Source of the DNA: Lentzea flava
GTDB taxonomy: Bacteria > Actinomycetota > Actinomycetes > Mycobacteriales > Pseudonocardiaceae
DNA length: 64,000 bases
Direction of reading: 5' to 3'
NCBI RefSeq assembly: GCF_014648475.1
Contig: NZ_BMRE01000003.1
Location: 62,001-126,000 of the forward strand
Part shown: in pieces, positions 41,481 to 50,891 of the stretch
Layout: every line of letters begins with the position of its first letter
Position numbering within the stretch: the stretch's first letter is position 1
Translations under genes and position numbers: made by a program
The notes under the pieces: generated by a model
Database searches by the model: none
Told to the model about the DNA's origin: nothing
Seen by the model: only the letters and a program-made list of their open reading frames with translations

Positions 41481-41912
41481 ATGAGCGTGGACGTGCGGCC
41501 CTCGGTCGTGGTGCGCAGGCCGCGACCCGAGGTCGCGGCCTACATGTTCGATCCCGCCAACGACCTCGCGTGGACGGGCGGGATCACCGCGAGCCGGCCG
41601 GAGCAGCCGGGGCCGCTGGTCGAGGGCGCGACCGTCGTGCGCACCGCGAAGTTCCTGGGCCGCACGTTCGACTACGGCTACGTGGTGACGGCGCACGAAC
41701 CAGACCGGCTCGTCGAGATGAAGGTCGAGAAGCCGTTCCCGATGGTCGTGCGGTACGAGCTGGAGGACGCGCCGGAAGGGACGAACGTGGCGATCAGGGC
41801 CACCGGTTCGCCGGGCGGGTTCTTCGCGGTGGCCGAGCCGTTGATGCGCTGGCAGGTGCGCCGCAGCATCGCCGCGGATCTCGAGCGTCTCAAGCAGAAC
41901 ATCGAGCGCTAG
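41481..41912 (+). CDS. SRPBCC/START-like ligand-binding protein
   Basis: A 143-residue single-domain protein of the polyketide-cyclase/START clan. 'VVVRRPRPEVAAYMFDPANDLAWTGGI' is the typical first strand and helix, 'LGRTFDYGYVVTAHEPDRLVEMKV' the central strands, and the long C-terminal helix 'RRSIAADLERLKQNIE' closes the cavity. Such proteins bind or transport lipids and other hydrophobic ligands. It follows the small helical protein gene closely; no specific ligand can be named. Confidence 0.78.
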   Translation: MSVDVRPSVVVRRPRPEVAAYMFDPANDLAWTGGITASRPEQPGPLVEGATVVRTAKFLGRTFDYGYVVTAHEPDRLVEMKVEKPFPMVVRYELEDAPEGTNVAIRATGSPGGFFAVAEPLMRWQVRRSIAADLERLKQNIER

Positions 41913-41990
41913 GCCGAACGGCCGATGTGCCCGGCGTTCCTGGTGGCAGGGTGGATCTCCTAGGGGATCAACTCTCGGGGGAGTACCACC

Positions 41991-44900
41991 ATGGACCTGT
42001 CGCGCCGTGAACTGCTGACCCGCACCGGCCAGGCAGCCGCAGTCGCCACCGCCGCCTCCACGCTCACGATCGGCACCGCGCAGGCCGATTCCGGCGCGCG
42101 GGCCGAGTCCGGGGTGAAGCTGACGCAGGGCACCAACATCTCGGTTTCCCGTTCCGCTGACGGGAAATGGCTGGCGATCGACCTCGTCACGGCGATCTGG
42201 GTGCTGCCAGCGACGGGTGGCACGGCGCGGAAGCTGACCGACGAGCTGCAGGACGCCACGCTGCCGTCGTTCGGGCCGGGCAACCAGATCGCGTTCCAGT
42301 CCTATCGGGACGGCAACTACCACCTCTACGTCATCGGCCTGGACGGCACGGGCCTGCGGCAGCTCACGCACGGCAAGTACGACCACCGCGAGCCCGCGTT
42401 CTCGCCGGACGGCACGAAAATCGCGTTCACGAGCGACCGCGCGGGCAGCTACGGCGTGCACGTCCTGGACGTCGCTTCCGGGACCGTCACGCAACTGACC
42501 GGCGTTCCGGACGAGGCGTCGGCGCCGCAGTGGTCCAGGGACGGCAAGCGGATCATCTTCATCACCGGCAACTCCGCCGTCGAGGTGGTGTCGCTGGACG
42601 GCAAGCGGGAGAAGCTCGTCACCGCGCCCGCGGGGACGCAGCTGTTCGGTGCCGCGTTCGGTCCCGGCGACCAGCCCAGCTACACGCAGATGCGGCCCGG
42701 CCAGGCCGACCTGATGCTCGGCACCACCGCCGTCGTCACCGGGCAGGACGTGTTCGGCTTCGCGCCGGTGTGGGACGGCGACCGCGTGTTGTACACCGCG
42801 GACGGCAGGATCCGCTGGCACGCCAACGGTTCGGTCACCGACATCCCGTTCGAGGCGACCGTCCCGGTGCGCAAGGTGGAGCGGCACCGCACGCGCAACC
42901 TCAGCGGCGGCCCGGTGAAGGGCATCGCGAGCCCGGTCGTCTCCAGGGACGGCTCCAAGATCGCGTTCAGGGCGCTCAACGCGCTTTACCTGCTCAGCAA
43001 CGGCAAGACCACGAAGCTGACCGACGGCAGGTACTTCGACTCCGACCCGGACTTCTCGCCGGACGGCACCAAGCTGGTCTACGCGAGCGACCGCACCGGC
43101 GTCGCGCAGCTGTGGCTCCGCGACCTGAACACGGGTGAGGACAAGCTCTTCGCGCCCTCGCCGGGCGCGCAGACCACACCGCGCTTCTCCCCGGACGGCA
43201 CCAAGGTGGCCTACGTGGACCAGGACGGCCAGGTCTGGGTCGCCGACGCCACCGGTCGCCGCCAGATCACGCCGACGCTGTTCCAGCCGGGCAGGCCGAC
43301 GTGGTCCGCGGACGGCACGGTGGTCGCGCTGGCCGCGGTGAAGCCGTTCTCCCGCCGGTTCCGCGAGGGCACCAGCCAGGTGCTGAGCGTCGACCTCGCG
43401 AGCGGCGAGCTCAAGTACACCGAGCCCATGCCGTTCCGCTCCATCGCCACCCGCGGCGACGACGGTCCGGTGTGGTCGCCGGACGGCAGGCACATCGCGT
43501 TCGTCGTGGAAAGCGTCGCGTGGGTCGTTCCCGTCGACGCCAAGGGCACCTTCCAGGGCGAGCCGCGCCAGGTCACCGGCGAAGTCACCGACTCGCTGGC
43601 GTGGCACGGCAACGACGCGTTGGTGTACCTGAACAACGGCCGCCTGCGGAAGTCCACTCTGGACGGAAAGACGTCCACGATCCGCATGCACCTGAACTGG
43701 AGCAGGCCCAAGGCGCCCGAACGCAAGGTCGTCCGCGTCGGCGCCTACTGGGACGGCGAGGCGCAGAACCTCCGCCAGAACGTCGACATCGTCGTGGAAA
43801 ACGGCTGTGTCCGGGAAATCCGCCCGCACCAGGGTCGTGCCGACATCGACGCCTCGCAGCTGACCGCCATCCCCGGTCTGATCGACGCCCACAACCACTG
43901 GCACCTGCGCGGCCGCCAATGGGGTGCGCGGCAGGGCAACGTGTGGCTGGCGTACGGCATCACGACCGTCCGCTCACCGGGCGACCCGGTCTACCAGATG
44001 GTCGAGACCCGCGAGGCCCTGGCAGCGGGAACCCTGACCGGACCGCGTTTCTACGCCACCGGCGAAGCCGTCGACGGCTCCCGCGTCTACTACAACTTCA
44101 TGCGGCCCACGTTGTCGCGCGCCCAGCTCGACCTGGAGCTGCGCCGCGCGCACGAGCTCGGCTACGACATGATCAAGACCTACGTCCGCCTGCCCGTCGA
44201 GCTCCAGCGCGCCGCCGTCCAGCGCTCGAAGGTCCCGCTGTCCTCGCACTACCTCTACCCGGCCGCGAACCTCGGCATGGATGGCATGGAACACGTCGGC
44301 GCCACCAACCGCCTCGGCTACTCCCACACCGTCAGCCGCCAGGGCAAGGCCTACCAGGACGTGGTGTCGCTGTTCACCAGCTCCGGCATGTCCATGACAC
44401 CGACGCTCTTCCACAACCGCGCACTGTTCGCCGAGGACACGTCACTGGCCACCGACGAACGCACCCGCGTGCTCTTCCCGCCGTGGGAGTACGAGCGCTA
44501 CCTCGCCGACGCCACCAGCGGCGGCGCCGGCACGTCCGCCTACGTCCTGCGCAACTGGGTCGAGTTCGCCCTCGCCGTGCACCGCGGCGGCGGACTGGTC
44601 ATCTGCGGCACGGACGCGCCGCTGGACGCCCCCGCCACCGCCACGCACATGAACCTCCGCGCGATGGTGAAATACGGCTTCACGCCACGGGAAGCGCTCA
44701 TCACCGCCACCCGCAACCCGGCCCGCTGGCTGGGCCTGCCGCTCGGCGCGATCAAGCCGGGCGCGCCCGCGGACATCTCGTTCGTCGCGGGCGACCCGCT
44801 GGCCGACATCAAGGCGGCCGCCGACGTCAAGCAGGTCATGGTCGGCGGACACGTGCACCAGATCGCGGACCTCCTTGCGCCGTACCGGCAGCAGGCACAA

Positions 44901-45002
44901 GTCATGTCCACAACGGACGCTCTGGCACCGCTGCCGTCGGCGGAGAACAAGCACTGGTGGCACGAGCCGGAGTGGGCCGAGCACGTCTGCTGCGACCACT
45001 GA
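41991..45002 (+). CDS. exported TolB-propeller/amidohydrolase fusion enzyme
   Basis: A 1003-residue protein. 'LSRRELLTRTGQAAAVATAA' at the N-terminus is a Tat signal, so it is exported folded. Residues ~40-560 contain repeated TolB/WD40-like units ('PAFSPDGTKIAFTSDRAG', 'PDFSPDGTKLVYASDRTG', 'PRFSPDGTKVAYVDQDG'). Residues ~585-985 are a metal-dependent amidohydrolase with 'GLIDAHNHWH', 'ICGTDAPLDAP' and the C-terminal 'NPARWLGLPLGAIKPGAPADI'. Combinations of this kind are found in dipeptidase/imidazolonepropionase-like exported enzymes. The substrate, perhaps a peptide or cyclic amide, is unknown. Confidence 0.85.
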   Translation: MDLSRRELLTRTGQAAAVATAASTLTIGTAQADSGARAESGVKLTQGTNISVSRSADGKWLAIDLVTAIWVLPATGGTARKLTDELQDATLPSFGPGNQIAFQSYRDGNYHLYVIGLDGTGLRQLTHGKYDHREPAFSPDGTKIAFTSDRAGSYGVHVLDVASGTVTQLTGVPDEASAPQWSRDGKRIIFITGNSAVEVVSLDGKREKLVTAPAGTQLFGAAFGPGDQPSYTQMRPGQADLMLGTTAVVTGQDVFGFAPVWDGDRVLYTADGRIRWHANGSVTDIPFEATVPVRKVERHRTRNLSGGPVKGIASPVVSRDGSKIAFRALNALYLLSNGKTTKLTDGRYFDSDPDFSPDGTKLVYASDRTGVAQLWLRDLNTGEDKLFAPSPGAQTTPRFSPDGTKVAYVDQDGQVWVADATGRRQITPTLFQPGRPTWSADGTVVALAAVKPFSRRFREGTSQVLSVDLASGELKYTEPMPFRSIATRGDDGPVWSPDGRHIAFVVESVAWVVPVDAKGTFQGEPRQVTGEVTDSLAWHGNDALVYLNNGRLRKSTLDGKTSTIRMHLNWSRPKAPERKVVRVGAYWDGEAQNLRQNVDIVVENGCVREIRPHQGRADIDASQLTAIPGLIDAHNHWHLRGRQWGARQGNVWLAYGITTVRSPGDPVYQMVETREALAAGTLTGPRFYATGEAVDGSRVYYNFMRPTLSRAQLDLELRRAHELGYDMIKTYVRLPVELQRAAVQRSKVPLSSHYLYPAANLGMDGMEHVGATNRLGYSHTVSRQGKAYQDVVSLFTSSGMSMTPTLFHNRALFAEDTSLATDERTRVLFPPWEYERYLADATSGGAGTSAYVLRNWVEFALAVHRGGGLVICGTDAPLDAPATATHMNLRAMVKYGFTPREALITATRNPARWLGLPLGAIKPGAPADISFVAGDPLADIKAAADVKQVMVGGHVHQIADLLAPYRQQAQVMSTTDALAPLPSAENKHWWHEPEWAEHVCCDH

Positions 45003-45062
45003 TGTCCCGTGTCGCCGAGCTTGAAGGTCGGCTGCCCGCGCGAAGGCGGTCTGCGAACGGAT

Positions 45063-47891
45063 CTACTGCGACGGCTCGTGACCGCAGCCGTCGAGCGGCA
45101 ACCGGAGCTTCTCCTTGAACGCGACCACGTCGGGCCTGCACATCGCGTTGCGTCGCTGGGTGTCGAGGTCCTTGATCGACAACGGTGAGAGCGACCACGC
45201 CAGCGGTGCCTGAAGGCCGGGGGAGACCTCCGGGCGGATCGCGAGGAATCGGCCGGGGAACGTCGCTTTGGCGCGTTGCTCGGCGCCGATGTCGTCGAGC
45301 TCGTCCGGCAGGCCGCGCGTTGTCGGTGGGATGTAGAGCTCCTGGATCCGGCCGTTCGCCCTCGGTGTCGCGATCGGCAGGTAGTGGTTGTCCAGCACCA
45401 GGAAGTACGGCTTGACGGTCCGTGTCGACATCCTGTTGTGCGACGCGGCCATCGGTTCCAGCTCGCGCCAGAGTTCGAGCATCGCGTCGATGCCGGTGTT
45501 GTCGGCGTAGCCGCCGTCGACGACACCGATCGCGATGTCGTCCTTGGAACAGCGGTACATCCGGCCGGACGGCGAGATGTACGGGAACCGCGCGGAGAGC
45601 AGTGCGGCCGTCGAGCGTCGCAGCCCGCCCGGCACCGTGCTGTCCTCGGCGCACAGGTAGTCGAGGACGTCGCTGGTCATCGGGGCGCCGGTGTGGCCGG
45701 TGACGCCGTTGCACGTCTGGCCGGCCCTGGCGAGCCGCACGGGTGAAATGGCGATGCGGCAGCCTGTTTCGACCTGCGTGCCCGTCAGCACGAGCAGCGG
45801 GCGTTCGCCGCCGGTGCCGTAGACGTCGCTGAAGAAGCTGGAGTGCAGGCCGTTCACCCGGCGGCCGACGCCGTCCTCCAGAACGGCTGCCCGATCGGGT
45901 CCGCCGAAGCCGACGTAGGCCCGGGCGAGGTCCACCGAGAGCATCCACGCGAGTGGCTGCGTCAACGGATCGGACTCGGCGAACGGCGCGGAGTACCAGG
46001 TCGGGTTGTCCTTCGCCGCACCGTCGAGGGTGGCGACCCATGCCGTGTTGCCGAGGCTTCCGCCGGAAGCGCCGCCGAGCGCGAACACCGCGGCCGCCGG
46101 ATTGCCGCCGCACCCATTGCCCAGCTTCGTGCCGAACAGGTCGGTCAGCGTGGAGGCGGTCCAGTATGCGGCACGTTGTCCTCCGCCCGGACTGCTGACG
46201 AGGACCAGCGGGACTTCCCCGCTCTCCGTGCCGTCCGCGCAGTTCGCGGCTTTCCAGGCCGTCCAGGTATCCTTGAGCTTGATTCCGTCCGATGAAGGCG
46301 AGGCGTCGTTCGTGCGTCGCGCGTCGTGTGCGGAACCGTCCGCGATCAGGCTGCACACACCGAGAATGGCGGCCAGCAGCAGCACCACGGGTATCCGGGA
46401 GAAGCCCAGCACCAGCAACCCCTTCGGCACCGGCCACCGCTCCGAGAACCGCTGCGCCACAGTCAGTCCACTGAGGAACAACGTCAGGAACACCGTGAGC
46501 ACGACCAGCGAGGGGATCGGCATCCGGTCCGTCACCGTCGACAACACTGCGATCTCGATGAGGACGGCCACGCCCGCGCCCAGCACCGCGGGGAACTTGG
46601 CGGCAAGGCAGCAGAGGAAAACGCCGAGTGCGATGCCCGCCAGCAGGATGCCCGACACGAGCACGATGACATCCCGGCTGATCGTGTTCTCTTCCACCAC
46701 GAACAACGCGGGTGTGTAGGCCTTCACCGCTCCGAGCAGCAACGCCAGCAGCGGCACGCAGGTGAGCACGGCTGCGAGCAGACGGATCATCGGCTCGTCG
46801 ACGGGATCGGGATCACCGGCGTCCCGACGCCGGTCCTTCTGGGCAGCCGCCGCCGCGGTGTCGGAGTCCACAGTGGACGCATGGCGCCAGAGCAGTTCGA
46901 GCAGCAGGATTCCGACGAGCACGCCGGAGATTCCCCAGAGGGGATGCAGCTTGAACCCGACGGCGAGTCCGGCGAGTACCACGCACGTGACGGCGGTCGT
47001 CAGCCGGAGCGCATTCTCCCGACGCCGGAGCGCGACCGCACTCGGGTCCTCCGGATAGCAGTCGATCAGCAGCCTGTGCACCGATCTGCCGGCGGCGAAA
47101 CCGAGCACGCAGGTGGCTGCAACGACGCCGACACCGCTCCAGAAGTTTCCGTACCACTGGCGGATCAGGTCGTTGACCTGTCCGGTGGGCTCCAGCAACA
47201 CGAGCCCGGCGAAGAGCGCCACCGCGACCGTGGCCAGCCTGGCGCGCCAGACCACCTTGGCGAGCCGCCACGCCCGCTCTCGCAGCACCGCCCAGAGAGC
47301 AGGCGATCGCAGGCACTCCGCGAAGATCCCCGCGATGACGAGCACCAGCAGCCACTTCAGGGCGGTGACGGAGAACGAAGTCCAGATCACACCCTTCGGC
47401 ACGCCGGAACGCGCGTGGACGAACATCAACAACCGCAACGAGTTCTCGACGAGGTCGACCACGGGAAGGATGAGCAGCAGCCGCAGCCGCCGTCGACCCC
47501 TGAGCATCGTCAAAGTTCCGAGCCACGTCTGCCTGGCAGGCGGGAAGAGCTGCAGAGTCAGGCGGGCGGAGCTCCACAGGAGATAGAGGATCGCCGTGTA
47601 CAGGACCATGTACGCGAAGTCCGCGACGAAGTACGCCAACATGACATCGCCGACGATGTCGTACATCTCGCCGTTGAAGGTCCAGGCCTTCAGGATCGAC
47701 TGCGTGTCCACCACGACGCCGGTCGGCGGCAGCCGCCACGCCAGGGACTCCACGCCGCCCGCCTGCTCCGTCGAGACCTGCACCGAGGCGAGCAGCGAGT
47801 TCATCGCGCCCATCGCGACCAGCACCCAGGACGCCGCGAGCACCAGCAGAACCAACACCACGGCTGCCACCAACGCCACCATGATCACCAC
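45063..47891 (-). CDS. multi-pass membrane protein with C-terminal patatin domain
   Basis: A 942-residue protein. Residues ~1-540 hold about twelve hydrophobic helices. The rest is a patatin-like hydrolase: oxyanion loop 'SSPGGGQRAAYW', nucleophile in 'ALGGASGGSLG' (G-x-S-G-G) and dyad Asp in 'VVDGGYADNTG'. The enzyme would act at the membrane, probably on phospholipids or other acyl esters. The GTG at 47891 is chosen because CGGAGG lies six bases upstream; a GTG at 47975 would add 28 residues without support. It converges on the amidohydrolase gene. Confidence 0.78.
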   Translation of the reverse strand: MVIMVALVAAVVLVLLVLAASWVLVAMGAMNSLLASVQVSTEQAGGVESLAWRLPPTGVVVDTQSILKAWTFNGEMYDIVGDVMLAYFVADFAYMVLYTAILYLLWSSARLTLQLFPPARQTWLGTLTMLRGRRRLRLLLILPVVDLVENSLRLLMFVHARSGVPKGVIWTSFSVTALKWLLVLVIAGIFAECLRSPALWAVLRERAWRLAKVVWRARLATVAVALFAGLVLLEPTGQVNDLIRQWYGNFWSGVGVVAATCVLGFAAGRSVHRLLIDCYPEDPSAVALRRRENALRLTTAVTCVVLAGLAVGFKLHPLWGISGVLVGILLLELLWRHASTVDSDTAAAAAQKDRRRDAGDPDPVDEPMIRLLAAVLTCVPLLALLLGAVKAYTPALFVVEENTISRDVIVLVSGILLAGIALGVFLCCLAAKFPAVLGAGVAVLIEIAVLSTVTDRMPIPSLVVLTVFLTLFLSGLTVAQRFSERWPVPKGLLVLGFSRIPVVLLLAAILGVCSLIADGSAHDARRTNDASPSSDGIKLKDTWTAWKAANCADGTESGEVPLVLVSSPGGGQRAAYWTASTLTDLFGTKLGNGCGGNPAAAVFALGGASGGSLGNTAWVATLDGAAKDNPTWYSAPFAESDPLTQPLAWMLSVDLARAYVGFGGPDRAAVLEDGVGRRVNGLHSSFFSDVYGTGGERPLLVLTGTQVETGCRIAISPVRLARAGQTCNGVTGHTGAPMTSDVLDYLCAEDSTVPGGLRRSTAALLSARFPYISPSGRMYRCSKDDIAIGVVDGGYADNTGIDAMLELWRELEPMAASHNRMSTRTVKPYFLVLDNHYLPIATPRANGRIQELYIPPTTRGLPDELDDIGAEQRAKATFPGRFLAIRPEVSPGLQAPLAWSLSPLSIKDLDTQRRNAMCRPDVVAFKEKLRLPLDGCGHEPSQ

Positions 47892-48046
47892 GGGCGGCCT
47901 CCGGACCTGAGGAAGATCTGTGCCCGGAACGTCGCAGCTGCGCCGACTGGCGTGACTGGAGCAACGAAAGTTCACCCGTTTGCCGCAGTCTGGCGCGGGA
48001 CGTAAATGATCTGCGGATGATTGGCGGGTCGTGACACGATCTTGTC

Positions 48047-48826
48047 ATGACGGACTTCGCGACCCCTGAGCAGATCGCCCACCGCACCAACGCGGCCAAG
48101 GAAGCCGCCGTGGCAGCGGGTCGCGACCTCGGGCTCGAGATCACCGAAGGCAAGGTGCTCTACGAGCTGTTCTCCGTCGTGGTGCACCTCGCCCCGGCGC
48201 CGGTCGTGGCCCGCATCCCGACGGTCCTGCCGCACACCACCACGCCCGACGACCTGACCCGGCGCCAGCAGCAGGAGCTCGACGTGGCGCAGTGGCTGCA
48301 CGACCAGGGCACGCCGGTGATCCCGCCCAGCCCGCTCGTGCCGCGCAGGCCGGTGCGGCGGGACGGGTTCTCGATCACGTTCTGGCCGTTCACCGAGGAG
48401 GACAAGGGCTCGGAACCCGACTACGTCAGGAACTCCGAGCTGACCGCGGACCTGCACAAGGCGCTGCGGGACTATCCCGGCGAGCTGGACTTCCTGTCCT
48501 CCGCGGAGCCGCGGTTCGTGACGGAAGGCCTCGACCGGCTCGAGCCGGACGTCGTCGACCCCGCCGACGTGCGGCGCGCCAAGAAGGAGTGGCAGGTCCT
48601 GGAACCGCTCATCAGCGACGAGAGCGAGTTCCGGAAAGCGTTTCCCGGTGTCGACGTGCAGCCCATCCACGGCGACTCGCCGCCCGCGAACATCTTCGCG
48701 AGCACGAACGGGCCGCTGTTCTCCGACTTCGAGCTCATCACGAAGGGGCCGGTCGAGTGGGACCTCGGCGGCCTCGGGCCGGAGCTCGAAGCCGCGTACG
48801 ACCGCGGTGCGGCCAGGAACGCCTGA
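48047..48826 (+). CDS. APH-family kinase, C-terminus lost by frameshift
   Basis: A 259-residue aminoglycoside-phosphotransferase/choline-kinase-like protein. The Brenner motif 'IHGDSPPANIF' (H-G-D-x4-N) and the metal-binding 'FSDFELI' are intact. Reading stops early at 48826; the missing last ~50 residues (LRPLDRDVLRFVNAV, then ...EFMKPFINQW) continue in the -1 frame to 48978. A one-base loss near 48808-48826, in the genome or in the sequence data, would explain it. Small-molecule phosphorylation is likely; drug resistance is not implied. Confidence 0.65.
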   Translation: MTDFATPEQIAHRTNAAKEAAVAAGRDLGLEITEGKVLYELFSVVVHLAPAPVVARIPTVLPHTTTPDDLTRRQQQELDVAQWLHDQGTPVIPPSPLVPRRPVRRDGFSITFWPFTEEDKGSEPDYVRNSELTADLHKALRDYPGELDFLSSAEPRFVTEGLDRLEPDVVDPADVRRAKKEWQVLEPLISDESEFRKAFPGVDVQPIHGDSPPANIFASTNGPLFSDFELITKGPVEWDLGGLGPELEAAYDRGAARNA

Positions 48827-48978
48827 GGCCGCTCGACAGGGACGTCCTCAGGTTCGTCAACGCGGTCGGTGCGATCCGGGTGCTGGCCTACCTCTCGTGC
48901 GCGGACCAGTTGCCCGCCATGGTCGAGTTCATGAAGCCGTTCATCAACCAGTGGCGGGACACGGAACCCTATGCGTGA
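48808..48978 (+). pseudogene. displaced C-terminal fragment of the APH-family kinase
   Basis: In the frame one base behind the kinase gene, a continuous reading gives the helical C-terminal tail expected for the family ('GAIRVLAYLSCADQLPAMVE') and stops at 48978. It has no start or ribosome site of its own. Its end overlaps the GGDEF-EAL gene stop by ten bases. Confidence 0.6.
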
Positions 48979-50891
48979 GCTGCCGCCCGGTCTCCCAGCC
49001 AGGCCACGATCTCCTCGGCGGGCAACGGCTCGCTGAGGAAGTAGCCCTGCACGACGTCGCAGCCCGCTTCGGCCAGCGCCGTCCAGGTGTCCTGGTCCTC
49101 GACGCCCTCGGCGACGGCCTGCAGGCCGAAGTTGCGGGCCAGGGCGACCAGGGCGTGCACGATCGCGCTGTCGCCCGCGTCGGTGCACATGTGTGTGACG
49201 AACGAACGGTCGAGCTTCATCTCGTGCACGCGCATGCTGCGCAGGTAGGAGATCGACGAGTAGCCGGTGCCGAAGTCGTCGATCGACAGCCGGACGCCGA
49301 GCTCGGTCAGGCCGCGCAGCACCTCCACCGCGCGGTCCGGGTCGGAGATGATCGCCGACTCGGTGATCTCCAGTGTCAGCAGGCGTGCCGGCAGGCCGTG
49401 CCGCTTGATCAGGTCGGCGACGTCGCCGGGGAACTCGGCGTGCAGCAGGCAGGCGGCGCCCACGTTCACCGAGACCGGGACCTCCCAGCCCGCGTCCTGC
49501 CACGCCCGGCACTGGCGCAGCGCGGCGTCGATGACGTAGCGGGTCAGCGGCTCGATGAGGCCGTTCTCCTCGGCGATCGGGATGAACTCGTCGGGCCTCA
49601 CCAGGCCGCGGGTCGGGTGCTGCCAGCGGGCCAGTGCCTCGACCCCGCACACCGCGCCCGTGTTGGCCAGCGCCTTGGGCTGGTAGTGCAGGAAGAGCTC
49701 GCCGCGGTCGATCGCGTGCCGCAGTTCGGTGACGGCGGTGAGCTGCGAGGCGCCGCGCTCGTGCAGGCGTGCGTCGTAGACGGCCACACCGGACTTCTCG
49801 CGTTTGGCCGCGTACATCGCGATGTCCGCGTGCCGCAGCAGCTCGTGGCCGTCCATCGAGTCCGCAGGGCACAACGCCACACCGACGCTGCCCGCGATCT
49901 CGAGTTCCAGGCCTTCCAGGGTGACCGGCATGGCCAGTGCCGAGAGGATCTTCTCGGCGACCATGCGGGCGTTGTCCGCCGAGCCGACGCCGGGCAGCAG
50001 CACGGCGAACTCGTCGCCGCCCAGCCGTGCCACCAGGTCCGTGTCGCGCACGGCCCACGACAGGCGGTTGGCCACCTGGCGCAGCAGCAGGTCGCCGGAG
50101 TGGTGCCCGAGCGAGTCGTTGACCTCCTTGAACCGGTCGAGGTCGACGATCAGCAACGCCAGCGGCTCGTTCTTCTTGCACGCCTTCGCGACGGCCGTTT
50201 CCATGCGGCGCGCGAGCAGCGTGCGGTTGGCCAGGCCGGTCAGGGCGTCGTGGTGGGCCTCGTGCTCGTTCTTGGCGGCCTGGCGCAGGATCTTGCGGCG
50301 GTGGCCGAGCAGCACCATGCCGAACAGCGCCACGAGGAACGCGTCCAGCACGAACGCGATGATCTGCGCGAGCCGCAGCCGCGAGTTCTTCTCGTCGGCG
50401 GCCCGCAGGTACTCGGTGGTGTCGAGGCGCTTGGAGCCGATCGTCGAGGAGATCTGGCGGCGCAGCGACGAGTGCGCGAGGTTCGCCTGGTCCGCCTGCA
50501 GCGGGTTGTCGCCGGCGATCACCTTGCGCAGCATGTCGGTGGTCTGGTCGTACAGCGGCAGCAGGCTGGTGGCGTCCGCGATGTCGTCGGGCTGGCCCTG
50601 GGTCCGCAGCCACTCCAGGTCTCCGCGCGCGGAGCCGACCGAGTTCTGCAACGGCTCGATCGTCTGCGGGGTGCGGGCGACCTGGAGGTCCCGCAGCGCG
50701 TTGTCGGCGATGTTGATGTGCTCCAGCACACGGCTCCACCGCTCACTGGAGTTGTTGATCTGCCGCACGTGCGCGGTCGTCGCCTGCGCGCTGACGCTGC
50801 TCACGAGCGCCAGTCCCGCCAGGACCAGCAGCCCGGCCGTCAGCCCCGCCGTCGCCACCCTCGCGGTGGCGCGGCCTTCCCAAAAGCTCAC
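48969..50891 (-). CDS. membrane-bound GGDEF-EAL protein (c-di-GMP metabolism)
   Basis: A 640-residue protein. Two membrane helices (~8-30 and ~170-195) enclose a helical outside domain of ~140 residues. Then comes a GGDEF domain with 'RLGGDEFAVLL' and an inhibitory I-site 'R-D-T-D' five residues earlier, and an EAL domain with 'GVEALARWQ', 'LEITESAI', 'DDFGTGYSS', 'KLDRSF' and 'AEGVED', all catalytic residues present. It can potentially make and break c-di-GMP. GTG 50891 overlaps the stop of the sugar-binding lipoprotein gene (GTGA), so the binding protein is probably its sensor partner. Confidence 0.9.
   Translation of the reverse strand: MSFWEGRATARVATAGLTAGLLVLAGLALVSSVSAQATTAHVRQINNSSERWSRVLEHINIADNALRDLQVARTPQTIEPLQNSVGSARGDLEWLRTQGQPDDIADATSLLPLYDQTTDMLRKVIAGDNPLQADQANLAHSSLRRQISSTIGSKRLDTTEYLRAADEKNSRLRLAQIIAFVLDAFLVALFGMVLLGHRRKILRQAAKNEHEAHHDALTGLANRTLLARRMETAVAKACKKNEPLALLIVDLDRFKEVNDSLGHHSGDLLLRQVANRLSWAVRDTDLVARLGGDEFAVLLPGVGSADNARMVAEKILSALAMPVTLEGLELEIAGSVGVALCPADSMDGHELLRHADIAMYAAKREKSGVAVYDARLHERGASQLTAVTELRHAIDRGELFLHYQPKALANTGAVCGVEALARWQHPTRGLVRPDEFIPIAEENGLIEPLTRYVIDAALRQCRAWQDAGWEVPVSVNVGAACLLHAEFPGDVADLIKRHGLPARLLTLEITESAIISDPDRAVEVLRGLTELGVRLSIDDFGTGYSSISYLRSMRVHEMKLDRSFVTHMCTDAGDSAIVHALVALARNFGLQAVAEGVEDQDTWTALAEAGCDVVQGYFLSEPLPAEEIVAWLGDRAAAHA

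Noticed and set aside
41439..43919. 826-codon open frame opposite the SRPBCC and amidohydrolase genes
   Set aside because: Spans several real plus-strand genes in antisense and has no ribosome site or domain.
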